From Nageia nagi (lineage: Eukaryota > Pinophyta): DNA of 64,000 bases. The notes beneath the pieces are model-generated. The model was not told the origin of the DNA. It saw only the letters and a list, made by a program, of their open reading frames with translations, and ran no database searches. Location of the stretch: the NCBI GenBank assembly GCA_050084985.1, contig JBITNC010000001.1, positions 141,670,001 through 141,734,000 on the forward strand, in the 5' to 3' direction. This document shows, piece by piece, positions 32,160 through 44,538 of this stretch. The position numbers and the translations under genes are program-made. Each line of letters starts with the position of its first letter. Positions within the stretch are counted from its first letter, which is position 1.

Positions 32160-32956
32160 ATTCTTAAATCTACACTCTCTTTCAAAGTTCCTAAACATAT
32201 TACAATGGTAACATTACATATTTTGTTTGATACCTTTGCCTCTTTCTCTTCCTCTTTTAGAATCACCCATGTCTCTTCCTCTTCCTTTGGAAGAGTTTTC
32301 TCCCCTCCCTTGGCCACTAGATTTTGGATCAGTCTCCTTTAAAGAAAATTCCTTCTCTTCACTACCTCTAACATTAGTCTCCTTTAGCCTCTTCTCAGTT
32401 CACATGAGAGAGATAATCAACTAATCAATCTCAAGTGTAGAAAAATCATTGGTATCCTAAATTATGATATCAATGTGATTCAACTTAGAAATAAAATTTC
32501 TCAACACTTTTTTGATCACTACAACCTTGTCTAGCTAATCTCAAAGAGTTCCCATCCTATTGAAAACAACCTTTACTCTAACACAATAATCTTTAGCTCC
32601 TTAATTTCTCATAATCCTTTCTTAGAGTTTGCAACTTGACCTCTTTTGCTTTGTTACTCCCTTGTTAACCTTATTGTAATTCTTTCCAAGCTTTTATAGC
32701 TTTCTTACAACCTACAATCCTTGGAAAAATTCTCTTCTCAAGAGATGATAGAGGGATTTAGTTTTTTCTTCTATGCATTCATTATATTTCTATCATCATC
32801 AATAAGAATACTCTATTCTAATATTTGAATATATGCATATTCCAATATATCCCATAAATCTTTACCCATTAGCAAAATCTTCATCTTTATGCTCCAGTAT
32901 TTATAATCACCTTAATTAAACTTCAAAATATGGAGAGAGTTTATGTTGGTGGGCAT
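32160..32956 (-). pseudogene. Copia 1 gag
   Basis: Starts MPTNINSLHILKFN at 32,956, then a stop and GDYKYWSIKMKILLMGKDLW, the conserved start of copia gag. The zinc knuckle near 32,170-32,215 reads CYHCNMFRNFEREC, with the usual His replaced by Asn. An Arg/Gly-rich stretch (RGRGRDMGDSKRGRERGKG) precedes it. Interrupted by many stops. The plus-strand open frame at 32,227-32,424 is the shadow of this basic segment. Confidence 0.78.
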
Positions 32957-34186
32957 TTATCCTTACCTTGTACACATTTGACTAGAATCATTATCTAGGG
33001 AAAATAAAAAATATGTGTTGAAATTTACCTTGAATTAAAATCAACCCTTATTAAAAAGATAATAGTCTTAATTGAATAAAGAATTGATTAGATAACTAAG
33101 CAAAAACTACTATCTATAATAATTTCTATCTTCATGCAGGAATTACATTATATCCTAAGGTTTTTTGAGTAAATTGAATTATAACTAAATAAATATCTAA
33201 ATTCAAAATACTATAATATTGGTGTTGAGTGTTTATTTACATTTTGAGAAAGTTCTTTCATTTACACTTATTTTATTCTAATCTTTTTTGCTAAGAAAAT
33301 TAAAATGCATTTTGATACATATATAAATCCTAATGGGTGGGATGAAAATCCTACCATGGGATGGTTGAAACAAGGGCTCAATATAAAATTAGGGAAATTC
33401 AAAATCTAAATGATAGAAAAGAAGAGGAAATCCCTAATTTAAATAATGGGTCCATTGGATTCACACAAGGTCTTCACACATTCTAAAGGCTAAATACAAA
33501 TATGTATATAAAATGGTGGAATAAATAAATAATCCTTTTTTCCATATAAGTCAACCCTCTCAACAAGGCCAAAGGACATAAGGAAATATTCTAATTTGGT
33601 AAGATCAATATAATTCAATGATGTTTGGGGAGCATGGGCCCCCAAAAGCTATAACCATGCATTTTTCTCAACCAATTCATAGTAAACAATATATGAATAG
33701 TTATAATGGTATTAAGATATAGTAGATTGATTATGTAATAAAACCACTAAACCATACACCACTAGTGATCCTTGAAACCAACTTGTATAACAAAGTCATG
33801 GCCAAGGTTGGTTCCCACCTTAAGTTTGTAGTTTTCCCACTACCTAAGAGCCATTATTTAAACTACAATCTTATCCAAAAGAGCATATTGTTATCCAAAA
33901 TATAAAACCCAATCTTGATTTCCAAAATTTTCAAAAAAATATCTAAAAGGAACAAGAAATATTCAATAGGATATTGTCCCAAGATAGTCAAAACACTCAT
34001 CAATAATATCCAAATGTTGTGCAACCTCCATACCAAAGTTTCTTATCAAAAATCCAAAATGTTGCATAGTAATAATCATACCTTAGATTATAAATGGAAA
34101 TAAACCTAAATTATTTCAATACTATACAAAATATTTCCATACCAACATAACCATGCACCCAAACTAATGCAATTCCTAGCCAACAA
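32957..34186. other. AT-rich sequence, possible truncated 5' part of the next element
   Basis: No gene. A purine/pyrimidine-skewed motif TTTGGGGAGCATGGGCCCCC at about 33,630-33,649 recalls the motif before the probable LTR at 37,860 but is not part of a recognisable repeat. The open frame at 33,915-34,103 has no recognisable content. Confidence 0.35.
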
Positions 34187-36060
34187 ATGCCACCCAACCA
34201 AGGGCTAGGATGGCAAGTTGATACCAATGGTAATATACCAAATCCCATTCCAAATACATTTTTTCAAGTTATCATTGATGATTGGGCTAACTTTGATCAA
34301 CCTACCTTTATGAATACCAACCCAATTTCTCAAATTCCATCACCCCAATATGTGCCAAATTCCTTAACAAAAACCCTCCAAACAACATGTTTAGTTTTCA
34401 AAATGCTCCTCCAAATAATATAGTAAATATATAAAGTGCTCCCCAAAATAATATAAAAAATTAGTAGATGGTAAAAGTAGTCAAAATAAACCTTAAAGTA
34501 ATCCTCTACAAAGCACTTCAATTGCATATAACATAAAATCATTACAAAAGGTCATGTAGAAAATGTAACATGATCTTCTAATAGTGTAAAATCAAATGAC
34601 AAGTGCCCAACAAAATCAATCTCAAAATGCAAAAAATTCATGTAGTAAAAGTATGCAAAATTGGTCTTAAAATGCATAATAGTCATATTGGTAATGTATG
34701 TAAAATTATTCTCAAATTGCATAATAATCATTTGGGAAAAGTATACAAAATTAGTCTCAAAGTGCACAACAAGATCAAATTCAAAATGTACAACAATCAT
34801 ATGGGAAAAATATGCAAGGATAGTCTTTGGGAAAATAATGTAGTTACTATGAGCCTAATACTCACCCTATTGTGAGGAAAGTGAGCTTGTTGAATAAGCC
34901 ATAGGAAGCCTATCAGTATCAATCATGTGGGGGACAAAACCAAGGGAAACAAAAAAATCCAATGGGTCAATCTTGGTCCCAAGAGATATATGGTTAGCTA
35001 GATAACCAATGGGAATAATATAGGCAATTCATGGCACAATAAAATAAGTCCTCCATAAGAAATAAGGATAAAATAATTAAATAGTTACACAAATTAGAGG
35101 AAAATTATAGTAATCATGGTATCTCCAATCTTAGTTATGGGAGGATTTATATAATTCAATCAATCCTTTTGTGCCTATGAGGAAACATCCATGAAAGTTT
35201 GAAATGCCAAAAATTAATGAATTTTAGAGAAAATAATATCCCAAAGAGCACCTAAGGCATTTCAAATATGCTTTTTACCAAACTGCAAACAATGATGCAC
35301 TTTTATTGAGGACTTTTCCAATGATCCTTAGGAGTCAAGCAATGAATTAGTATAGTTCATTTCCACAACATAACTTATATACTTTTGAGCAATTGGCCAA
35401 CCTCTTTCTTGAACACTTTTCTACCAATATAAAAAATAGGTCTTCCATTATAAATATCATAAAATTATCATAGTATGATCAATAATCAATTTTCCATTAT
35501 GTTTCTAAATGGATGGAATTGATTACTAACATGAGCTTTCAATTTAAATTTAAATCCAATAGCTTAAGACCTTTGAACATGCAATTTCATAAGTGAAAAT
35601 CATAAAAGAGGTTATAGTCCAAAATGTTGAACACAACATAGAAAAAAAGGAAACCAATAATAAAGGATATAGATTCAATAAGAATGTTACAATTAATGGT
35701 AAGGATCAAGTAAATCAAGTAATGCTCTAAGAACCATCATAATCTTAGCCTAAAAATATGCCACAAGATTAATTAAACTTTCAAAATTAGTCATATGTAT
35801 AAAATAATGATCAGGGACATTCTTCAAGGAAACCACAAAATTCTACATCATTGGGAGAGTCTTTTTATCAAATATTTAAGAAACCAAATGAAGAAAAATT
35901 GTTAAGATTGTCAAAAGTTAAATGGCACCATATTTGGGCCCCTAAACCATGGTATAAAGATGATGAATTTTATGAATTTCATAGAGTTCAAGGAAATGAT
36001 ACTAACATATGCATGCACTTAAAAAGAGTTATGTGAAGCTTCATAGATATTGAAAAATTG
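34187..36060 (+). pseudogene. Gag of a decayed Ty3/gypsy element (element D)
   Basis: A Pro/Asn-rich N-terminus (34,187-34,423) is followed by low-complexity sequence and then the gag core at about 35,190-35,460: KFEMPKINEF, HLRHFKYAFYQTANNDALLL, TFPMILRSQAMN, then a stop where Trp is expected, and YSSFPQHNLYTFEQLANLFL. The region before the zinc knuckle is open at 35,851-36,036 (LLRLSKVKWHHIWAPKPWYK) and the knuckle relic reads EFHRVQGNDTNICMHLK. Gag would form the particle; this copy is broken. Confidence 0.8.
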
Positions 36061-36539
36061 GTATTTAGTGACACATCTTCTAATCCAAATAAAAATTTTC
36101 ATATCTATCAAAATACATTTCCCCAACATAATATAACCCACATGGGGACCATGAGGCATTATAAGCAGTCTATAGCTAATCAAAATGTGTTATATGATAA
36201 TATATCTCATCAAAAATAGGTATATGAAGTAGAATAGTATCATTTTGTTGGTATGAGAAATGTAGTAATAATAACCCAACAATGTAAATAAAAAGGTAAA
36301 GGGAATAAGTAAGGTACAAATAATTCTTAAGAGGGAAGAGTAGAGGATCCTAGTGTAGCAAATCATATACCTCGTCCCCTACATCTAGGTCATTGGGGTC
36401 CCTAGGAAAAATTAAAGAGCAATCTGGAGAAATAATTGAGATTGAATCCCATTAAATTATCTTTATAGGAATTGATTAGAAACTCTCATCAGTATAGAGA
36501 AGCATTGGAACATATTTTAAAGGCTATTGAGTTAGATGC

Positions 36540-36780
36540 TTCAAATCTAGATGCTTTTGTTAATTTCATTATAAGTATATGAGCAAATATGAATCCTTTC
36601 ATTCCTTTCTATCAACATGAAATCCAAAATATTATATGTTTAAAATACAAATATCCATCATTACATATCATTTCTCAAGTTGATGGGAAATCATTCAAAA
36701 GAGTTCTAGTGTATGGGGGATCAACTACTAAATGAGGAACCCTTTAGCCACTATAACCTCCTTGACTTACCTCATGATTC
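36540..36780 (+). pseudogene. Protease relic of element D
   Basis: GKSFKRVLVYGGSTTK near 36,684-36,731 corresponds to the D-G-G-S active-site segment of Ty3/gypsy proteases, with Tyr in place of the catalytic Asp. It is followed at once by stops. No reverse transcriptase or integrase follows before 37,860, so pol has been lost. Confidence 0.6.
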
Positions 36781-37299
36781 TATTCTCCCATCCATGCATA
36801 TATACCCATATATCATCCATTATCTGTTGATGAAATCTATAATGATGAATTATTAGAAGGGTCTAAAATATCTCATGATTCAAAATAACTTAATGAATAA
36901 AAAGATATAAAAAAGTGAAGCAATCTTAATTGAATCACATAATAAAATTAAAAAAAGATCAATAGACTTGAACAAAAATGCTAATCAAATAAAGCATAAA
37001 TAAGAAAAGCCTATTGCTCATTCCCCAATGCTTAAATAAGAAATTTCTTAAAAGGTAAGAGAATAATGTTTGGATAAAATTCTTAAATAAATCCTCTCTA
37101 AAAAAGGTATTTCAAATAACTCCTCCATAAATATAATCTTGAAGTGTGATAAAATTTTAAAATAGAGGAGTGTGATAAAAGAAAATATAATCTTGAAGTT
37201 GTAAATAAAAAATAAAAGTAGGAAGAATCTCTTAATAATCAAGAGCATGCATCAAGAATTGATGTAAAATTTAAAAATCTAATCATAGTTAAATATTCA

Positions 37300-37527
37300 A
37301 TGGATGATATTTTGTTTAATGTGCTTTCCTTTCATGATGCAAGATATCCAAGTTATTCCCTCTTGGCCATTGGTACTTTAGTATCACTTGGGTTCTCCCA
37401 AAACCAATTTTTTTTTGTGTATGCAATTATAAATTTACCTACCTACCAAAATTTTAAAGCATCTTTGAAACAAAGATTTTGTGGTAAGATAGATTATCTC
37501 TCTAGATATTCCTTTATTCACCACTAA
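37300..37527 (+). CDS. Unrecognised 75-codon frame in element D
   Basis: Contains DDILFNVLSFHDARYPSYSL and a hydrophobic middle. It lies between the protease relic and the purine tract of element D. I recognise no domain; it may be a remnant of sequence following gag-protease, or chance. Confidence 0.2.
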   Translation: MDDILFNVLSFHDARYPSYSLLAIGTLVSLGFSQNQFFFVYAIINLPTYQNFKASLKQRFCGKIDYLSRYSFIHH

Positions 37528-37855
37528 TTCACCAAATGTAAATGGTAGGGATATGATTTGATATATATAAGGTACCATACATGTCATGAAACTACCTACT
37601 CAATGTGATAAATATAAAAAAGGCCTTGGATATAAAGTTTCTCAAACATTAACAACCACAACCTAAATTTATAAGATTCAGGATGAGGGAGATTATGAGG
37701 AACCTTCCTTCATTCATGAGGGTATGTTATTTGATGCAACTTTCTCACCAATGTATTAATGTTCTATTCCCTCCTTTTTATTTGTATAAGTAAACAAAGT
37801 TGGCATGTCTTTCTTTTCCTCTTTGTCTCATGTTCTTGATTCTCTATTTTCATGA

Positions 37856-37871
37856 TTGGGGGAGCTTGGTC
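37856..37871 (+). promoter_or_regulatory. Purine tract before the probable LTR of element D
   Basis: TTGGGGGAGCTTGGTCCCC: a G-rich purine tract followed by a possible LTR start near 37,872. This pattern is common at the 3' end of large Ty3/gypsy elements. No second copy was found to confirm the LTR. Confidence 0.45.
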
Positions 37872-40800
37872 CCCTACTTAATTTTATATTTATTATGAGT
37901 CCTTCTTGCATCCTTCAAATCTTAAAAATATAAAAAAAATTAAAAATATAATGATCTTAATAATATGTAATTCTATCATTACACAATGGTGTGTCAATGT
38001 TATTTGATTCCTTTTTTATTTTTTCGTACACTTATTTGAAAAAAATTTAGATGTAGGCTATATTAAGTATCTTTGAGGGTCTCTTTTTATGCATCACTTA
38101 TTTTTTTCATCAAGCTTGATCTTGGCATTCAATATTCGATACTTGTATGGTCTCTTGTTTTTATTGTATTCTACCTTTTTTGGGGATATGAGAGCCATTA
38201 TTCACTAATCTTCTAATATCACTTGGCATGCTTGTCATCACTTAATTTTTTTTTACATCAAATTCAATTGTATTTTCTTAAAACATTTGCAAGGTCTTGG
38301 AACTGTTAGACATCATATCCTTTCCAATCCAATGGGGACTAGCAAATATATTACACATTAAGCTAAAAATTAGTTCTAAACCTATTTGTTATGCTTCTTG
38401 GGTCCAACCATTATGTTTCATTATTAAAAATTACTCATTGGTTCATATTATCTCACCATGGGCTGGGACCACTGAATGGCATTTATTCACATTATTTCGC
38501 AAAATGTAAAGAGCAAGGGCCTATTCAACACATTAAAATGGAAGTGGTACTAAAAATAATACATCATACAATCATGTTCAACTATTTTTAGACAAGTAAA
38601 TCTTATAAATTTGTTATTTATACTCATATAAAAAACATCACATCTAAAGCAACATCTAAAAAGTACAATGCATAATCATATCATAAAATTCATAATATCA
38701 CATTAATGTTAACATGAATAATTTAAATACATAGTATGCAATAAAAAAATATCAATAATATAGCAACATAATTGTATAAAAATTAAAATATCTAAAAATT
38801 AAAATATCTCAAAATATCAAAATTTCAAAAGTTTAAAACATTCCAAAATTTCAAAATCTCAAAATCTAAATTTTTTAAAAATATATCTTTTTTCCCTTAT
38901 CATTTCAAAATATGCATATATTTTGAGCTTAACATTTCAAAATATGTATCTTTCAAATAGCTTACCTGCTAAATCAGGTGATGCTTTTTCAGACTTCATT
39001 TTGTCCATGCATCAAACCATTATTTAAGAGGGAATTCACTTACATATATATTTACATGAATCAATACCTAAATCATATAGCTTATGGCTACAAGGAAAAT
39101 CATATATTTTGACTCAAAAGTAGCACATAATTTTATTTCTCTTGTCTAAATGTCTCAAAATGGGTGGGTCTATACATCCTTCCACATTAGATTTTAAAAC
39201 TAGTAGCACATAATAGATTAGGGAGAAAGGTGTCTCTTTCTACATTTGCACACACCAATTTTGAGCTAAAGCATATGATTTATTCTATGCTACCATAAAT
39301 TGAGGCATATCCTACATTGATTCATAATTGAGATATATTTTATGCTTGTTTCTCAACATTGAGTAAGTATACATCCATGATTACATACTAGTCTATAAAG
39401 CATCATTTGGATATTGGGTAGGTCTATAAGACTACAAGCATATACACCTATACTAGGGAAAAAATTCAAAAAGTACAACTCTAAAAAGCATAAACATTTC
39501 CAAAATTTTAGAAGAATAAACATTACAAAAAGTACAAATTGTTCAAATTCAAATTATACAAATTCAAATTGTTCACAATGAAGATATAATTCCCTTTTTT
39601 GAATGATTTTTTGTTGACCTTATTGTTAATTTAGTCAACATAATATCATTCAAGGGTGGTATACATAAATTCCCTTGCTTCCCAAATTTTCAAAAACATA
39701 AAAGCACACATAAGCACAAAAGAAAAAATTTCAAAGTTTCAAAAGAAAAAGTTTCAAAGTTCCAATTTTTTAAAATTGCAAAATTTCAAATTCTAAATGA
39801 TGCAAAAGTTCAAATTTTCAAACTATTGCTCAATGTTTTATCATAATTGCTTAGATGTGTGCAAAAAATTAAAAATTTTAGCAAGTCTATGTGCTTACCT
39901 CCTCAAAAATTTCATGAACAACTTCTTTAGGTTCAAGAGGTCCTAATTTATTATTTAACTTTATTCATGTTTGTTAAAAGTTTTTAATTATTTAATTACT
40001 AAAAAATAAACATAAACTATCTACATATGTTGAACCAAGTCTTTTTTGCAAAATACTTCATGCAACAATGGCAAAATGTAGATACTTAAAAATAACATAT
40101 TTTCTAAAAATATGGACTAATTACATTGTATGCTTTGTTCATATTATTGCTTTAAAATGGATTAATTCCATTGTTAAAATGCTTGAAAAAAATTTGAATA
40201 TTAAAAAAATAATTATCTAAATATTCTAAAGAGGTAAAATATTCTAAAAAGAGCTTAATTCATTTGAAAGTTAAATAAAGTATAAAAGAGGTATAACCTA
40301 GATATCTAAAATTAAGTTGTGGGATATATATATAACATTTAATGCAAAATTAGAATTCCCACTCTTGGCTCATTCTTATTCTTACTTTACTTGCTTGCAC
40401 ACTCATGAACTTTTGCTCTTAATTTTCTTCAAGAATATAAGCTAGGGTTTTAGTCTAGGGTTTGGAAGAATACAAGGGTTTCTAGCACACTTCTCCATGA
40501 AATCTCTTTAATATTAACTCCATTCATGATTGGTAACTTATTCATGATGTATTTATTCTCAATTTGATATTACAATGCATATATTTGAGTTTATTCAAGG
40601 TTTTTGTAGGCATGCTTTGGATCTTCAAGATTTATCTCCTCCATTGAATTATTTGCATATAGTATATTAATTAGACTAAAAATATAATAAATAGCATTTA
40701 TATTTTTTATATTTATATTTTTCACCCCACACATTCATATATCCATGGTTTAAACACACATTAGACCTTACAAGCATCCTTAGATCCTTGATATGAAGGA

Positions 40801-41280
40801 TCTTTAAGGTTCTTTTTCATTTATAGGATGCAAATCAGTATAAAGGTTTTAAAGCTTAATTGTGACTCAATTGGTTAATTTTGTGGTTAAATTCATTCCA
40901 AATTATTTTTACACCATCATAATTATTTAAAAACATACACAAGCATTTGCATATTGCATAATAGGCATCAAATTATTCTTTACCTTCATTAATTTGAGGC
41001 TAGGGGGCTCACATTACTGTTTGGGATGATGAAACTTACCTCAATATCATTTTAGTGCCTTAAAGGGATCAAATTGGAGGTCCCCCTACCATGTTTATAT
41101 TCATTTAGGTTTTTCTAACATTTTCATAGGTATTGATAACATAATTATAGGTTTAAAACATATCTTTATCACATCTTTACACCCATTTTAAACATTGAAA
41201 GCATATGTTATTTCATACCTTAAATTCTTGTGTGTATTAACATATTGAATATATTTAGTATATGAAAACAATTATTTATG
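37872..41280. other. Probable long LTR or 3' region of element D; low-complexity TTCAAA-rich
   Basis: No gene. 38,755-38,960 and 39,460-39,830 are built of AAAATTTCAAA and TCAAAATATC-type words. A TATA-like GATATATATATAACATTTAATG near 40,323, followed by CTAGGGTTTTAGTCTAGGG near 40,442, looks like a promoter and leader of plant LTRs. The short open frames at 38,297-38,591 overlap in different frames and look accidental. Confidence 0.4.
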
Positions 41281-41353
41281 GTGTACAACTTAATAAATTG
41301 TTATCAAGACCAAAAACTTATCAAACCCTTAGATCAAACTAGCTCTGATACCA
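41281..41353 (-). mobile_element. Leader and primer site of a second, truncated copy of copia 2
   Basis: On the minus strand the LTR at 41,357 is followed after three bases by an intact primer site TGGTATCAGAGC (41,342-41,353), then by CTAGTTTGATCTAAGGGTTT. That leader resembles the one after the 5' LTR at 46,143 (CTAGTTGATCGTAGTTGGG). So the left LTR is the 3' LTR of copia 2 and at the same time the 5' LTR of another copy that is cut off within about 75 bp. Confidence 0.75.
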
Positions 41354-41356
41354 AAA

Positions 41357-41896
41357 TGAAGTTTATAGAATAAACTAGAAAATAAACATTCATAATGCTA
41401 AAGAAAATATAAAGCAAAAGTCTCATAATGAAATAATATACAATAATTAAACACACACTAACTTGATTCAATTATAAAATTTGAATTATAATTTATAGGA
41501 CCTAAATGAGTAACTGATCTAAGCTCATGGAGGTTACAAGTTTGCCAAAAAAATGAATGTTATGGATTGTTACACAAATCCACTAAGAATCTACTAAAAT
41601 TAGCTAAATTGGAGTTACATTAATGTTATAGACCACTCTTCCATCATCCTAGATAAGCAAAAAACTTAGAACATCATACAACTATGAAAAATGGATGCCA
41701 ACATGATAAATTCTTGTAACTATCAAAAATACTAACAAAACATGGAAGGTCTCTAGAAACATGGATACATTTAAAAAATGTAGAGGATGTAGGAATTTTG
41801 AAAACTCATAGGGTGGCCAAATTTAGGAAACACTTGGGCATTTTGGAAATAAAAATATTTTATTTTAGCAGGTCTAAAAAATTAAAGCCTTCAACA
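41357..41896 (-). repeat. Left (3') LTR of copia 2
   Basis: 540 bp. On the plus strand it runs TGAAGTTTATAGAAT to GCCTTCAACA. Blocks such as GACCTAAATGAGTAACTGAT and CATCATCCTAGATAAGCAA are shared with the right LTR. Confidence 0.88.
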
Positions 41897-41912
41897 TACA
41901 CCCCTTTAAAAG
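41897..41912 (-). promoter_or_regulatory. Polypurine tract of copia 2
   Basis: Minus strand TTTTAAAGGGGTGTA directly before the LTR start TGTTGAAGG. Purine-rich and correctly placed. Confidence 0.7.
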
Positions 41913-41929
41913 TGAGAGGCTTGACCAGG

Positions 41930-42495
41930 TAGTCTCTTAGCTTTACAAACTGATGCGTAACAATACCCTTGGTGAATAAGTTAGTCATATTGTTTGTAGT
42001 GTTGAAATAATGCAATTTAAAAACTCTCTTTCTCAACCATATATCAGATAAAGTGATACTTCATATCAAAATGCTTGAATTTGTAATGGTGCTCAAAGTT
42101 CTTTGCCAACTAGATGGCACTCTGGTTATCATAGAATATGGTGGTGGCACCAATTTTCCTTTCTATAATATTCTCAAGCATTTTATACATCCATAAGGCT
42201 TGTGCACTAGCAATAGTGATGGAAATGTATTCAACTTTGATGGAGGATAGAGAAACAGTTCTTTGTTTCCTAGAATACCATGTAATAAGACTGAAACTAA
42301 GGCTAAATAATTTCTAGAATTAGAATTTTGATCATCAATGTTATTATCCCAATCACTATCATTATACCTAACAAGTTTTACAACTTTTTCCTTGAGGTAA
42401 TGGATGCTAAAACTTGGTGTTCCTTTCACATATCTCAAAATTCCCTTTCCTATCTTTAAATGAATTTTGGAAGGAGCACTCATGTACCTAGACAT
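41930..42495 (-). pseudogene. Copia 2 RNase H
   Basis: RNase H of the copia polyprotein. It reads MSRYMSAPSKIHLKIGKGIL, RYVKGTPSFSIHYL and VRYNDSDWDNNIDD (catalytic Asp of YNDSDW), then shifts frame at the place where the second acidic residue sits. After the break IGATTIFYDNQSAIQLAKN and HFDMKYHFI are readable down to about 41,990. Not functional. Confidence 0.83.
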
Positions 42496-42769
42496 AAGTG
42501 AGATAGCATGATAGATATCAAGCTAGGAATTTGTTAAGAATATCAAGCTCCCAACTATACTTCTATAAGTGTGCATATTAGCTTCAGTAGACCCATATTA
42601 TTTAGTTAAGTATCCTCCATAAGAAATAGGAGTGATAACAAATGGACAATCATTCATTCCAAACTTATGCAACAAATCATTAGCATACTTGGTTTGAGCA
42701 ATAAAAATTTGACTATCATCTTGATACACATCCAAACTAAAAAAGTAGTGTGTAATATCAAGATCCTTC

Positions 42770-43489
42770 ATCTCATGCCATATTTAAAAGTATCATTTAA
42801 TATATAATTACTACCCATATAAATAATATTATAAACATAAAGAAAAATCAACAAAATATCAGTAACATTATGCTTATAGTAGAGAGTTAGTTCATTTTTG
42901 CTTCTTGTGAACATAATTTTGGAAATACCCATGTATCTATGAGTACCAATCCCATGGGACTTTCTTTAGGACATATAAATCCTTTTTCAACTTGTAAACA
43001 TCATATTCATTACCTATCCCTTCAAAACTTTGGGGTTGAGCAACAAACACTTCTTCATCAAGGTACCCATTCAAGAATGCACACTTGACATCTAAGTGGT
43101 ACACCTTACAATATTTGTGTGCAACCATGGAGAGAATCATTCTAATGATTTCTTATCTAGCAATAGGAATAAAGGTCTCCTCATAGTTCATGTTATATCT
43201 CTATGTGAAGGGTTTGGCCACAAGCCTAGCCTTATGCCTCTCAAATGGTACCATCAACATTAAACTTTGTTTTATAGACCCATTTAGAGCCTAAAACATT
43301 TTTCCCTTTTGGAATCTCAATTAGCTCCCATGTATCATTTTTCTCAATGTCATGCATATTCTCTCCCATTTCCTTCATCCAAACATCATTAGTACAAGCA
43401 TCTTCAAAACAAGAAGGCTCTAAATCAACAATAACTATGAATGCAAAACTGGCCAATTCACCCTTTGGTTCCATCCAACACATCACCAT
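42770..43489 (-). pseudogene. Copia 2 reverse transcriptase
   Basis: Starts WELIEIPKGKNVLGSKWVYK (43,241-43,489), continues after a break with YEETFIPIAR and then VYHLDVKCAFLNGYLDEEVF at 42,937-43,140, where the first catalytic Asp is kept. The catalytic box, expected as YVDD, reads ILLIFLYVYNIIYMG (YVYN at 42,828-42,839), so both Asp residues are replaced. Polymerase activity is therefore excluded for this copy. Confidence 0.87.
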
Positions 43490-43799
43490 ACAAATGGAGA
43501 TTTTTAAGCCTCTTAGTTACTTGATCTACTTCTTTTTCCTATCATATTGTAACTCTATTTGAAAACTTTTAATCTAACATTTGACAAAGAGGGTGATTTG
43601 TAAGTGTTCTATTACCTCTTACTTTATTATTTTTCTCTTAGAGATACATCACTATCACTTAGAACATCTTTGGGTTGAACTTGTGTGGGATATTTTGGAG
43701 TGTTTGATGCTTTGGGCTGCATATTTTATTATCTAGGATGAAAAGTAGACTATAAAAGAGATTCCATCAAAGGATCCATCATTAATAAATTATTTTTAA

Positions 43800-44500
43800 T
43801 GAACCCAAGCTCTCCTTTCATCAAAAATAACATCTCTAGAAACAACAACTTTATGAGTTTTGGGATTGTACAATTTATATGCTTTACTTTATTTACAATA
43901 GCTAATAAATATGCAAGGTTCACTCTTTGGATCTAATTTTTATCTATTTTAATTTGGAACATGCACATAACCCAAGTAACCAAACACTCTAAAATGATTC
44001 ACATTTGGTCTTTTATCATACCATGCCTCTAAAGGATTTATGCCATCTAAACTTAAGGTTGGAAATCTATTTAAAATATATATTATTTTCCTAATCACTT
44101 TAACCCAATAAATATTTCTTAATTCTTTACTTTGGAGCATTTTTATTTCCCTATTAGGTAAAGTTCTATTTTTATGTTTAGCTATACCACTTTTTTGTGA
44201 AGTGTAGGAAATAGTGAATTACCTTCTCACACCACAATCTCTACAATATTGCAAGAATTCATTACTAGAAAAATCCCCTATTTATCTATTCCTAAACATT
44301 TCAAATAATAACCACTCTACTTTTCAACATTATTCTTGAACTCCTTAAAGTGTGCAAAAGCTTCATCCTTATACTTAAGAAAGTAAATCCAACACATTCT
44401 TTTACATTCATCAATGGAGTTAAGGAAATAAATACTTTTACCAATACATGGAGTTTGCATTGGCCCACATATGTCACTATGCACCAATTTAAGGGGGTGA
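43800..44500 (-). pseudogene. Copia 2 integrase core
   Basis: The first catalytic Asp is kept in LVHSDICGPMQTP (44,473-44,475). The segment around the second Asp is frameshifted (a Ser-Asn-Glu-Phe SNEFLQY piece is readable). The Glu region reads KSGIAKHKNRT in place of the usual N-G-V-A-E-R, so Glu is replaced by Lys. The C-terminal half, 43,949-44,140, is clean: LRNIYWVKVIRKIIYILNRF then EAWYDKRPNVNHFRVFGYLG. The region after it, 43,800-43,940, has the usual IL-DVVF type end in broken form. Confidence 0.83.
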
Positions 44501-44538
44501 GAGGCTTTTCATGCTTGAATTTTTGGGAAGCTTTATCT

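Larger units (their letters stand above)
28418..32956 (-). mobile_element. Decayed Ty1/copia retrotransposon 1 (3' end and gag-pol)
   Basis: Gag starts at 32,956 and the order on the minus strand is gag, protease, integrase, reverse transcriptase, the copia arrangement. Reverse transcriptase ends near 28,965, RNase H is missing, and an LTR remnant begins at 28,418: its first 80 bp (TGAAGTTTATAGCATAAAAT) match the LTR end of the copia element at 41,357 and then diverge. No 5' LTR was found upstream of gag. The element is interrupted by a hAT-type insertion at 31,044-31,536. Confidence 0.85.

Noticed and set aside
32227-32424. Plus-strand Ser/Leu/Pro-rich frame
   Set aside because: Antisense shadow of the basic Arg/Gly-rich segment of copia 1 gag.
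34552-34875. Overlapping frames on both strands around 34,552-34,875
   Set aside because: Low-complexity AAATTC/CATAAT repeats within the gag spacer of element D open several frames at once; none has recognisable content.
40442-40465. Two CTAGGGTTT words considered as interstitial telomere repeats
   Set aside because: Only two separated copies are present; such words are common in plant leaders and LTR transcripts.
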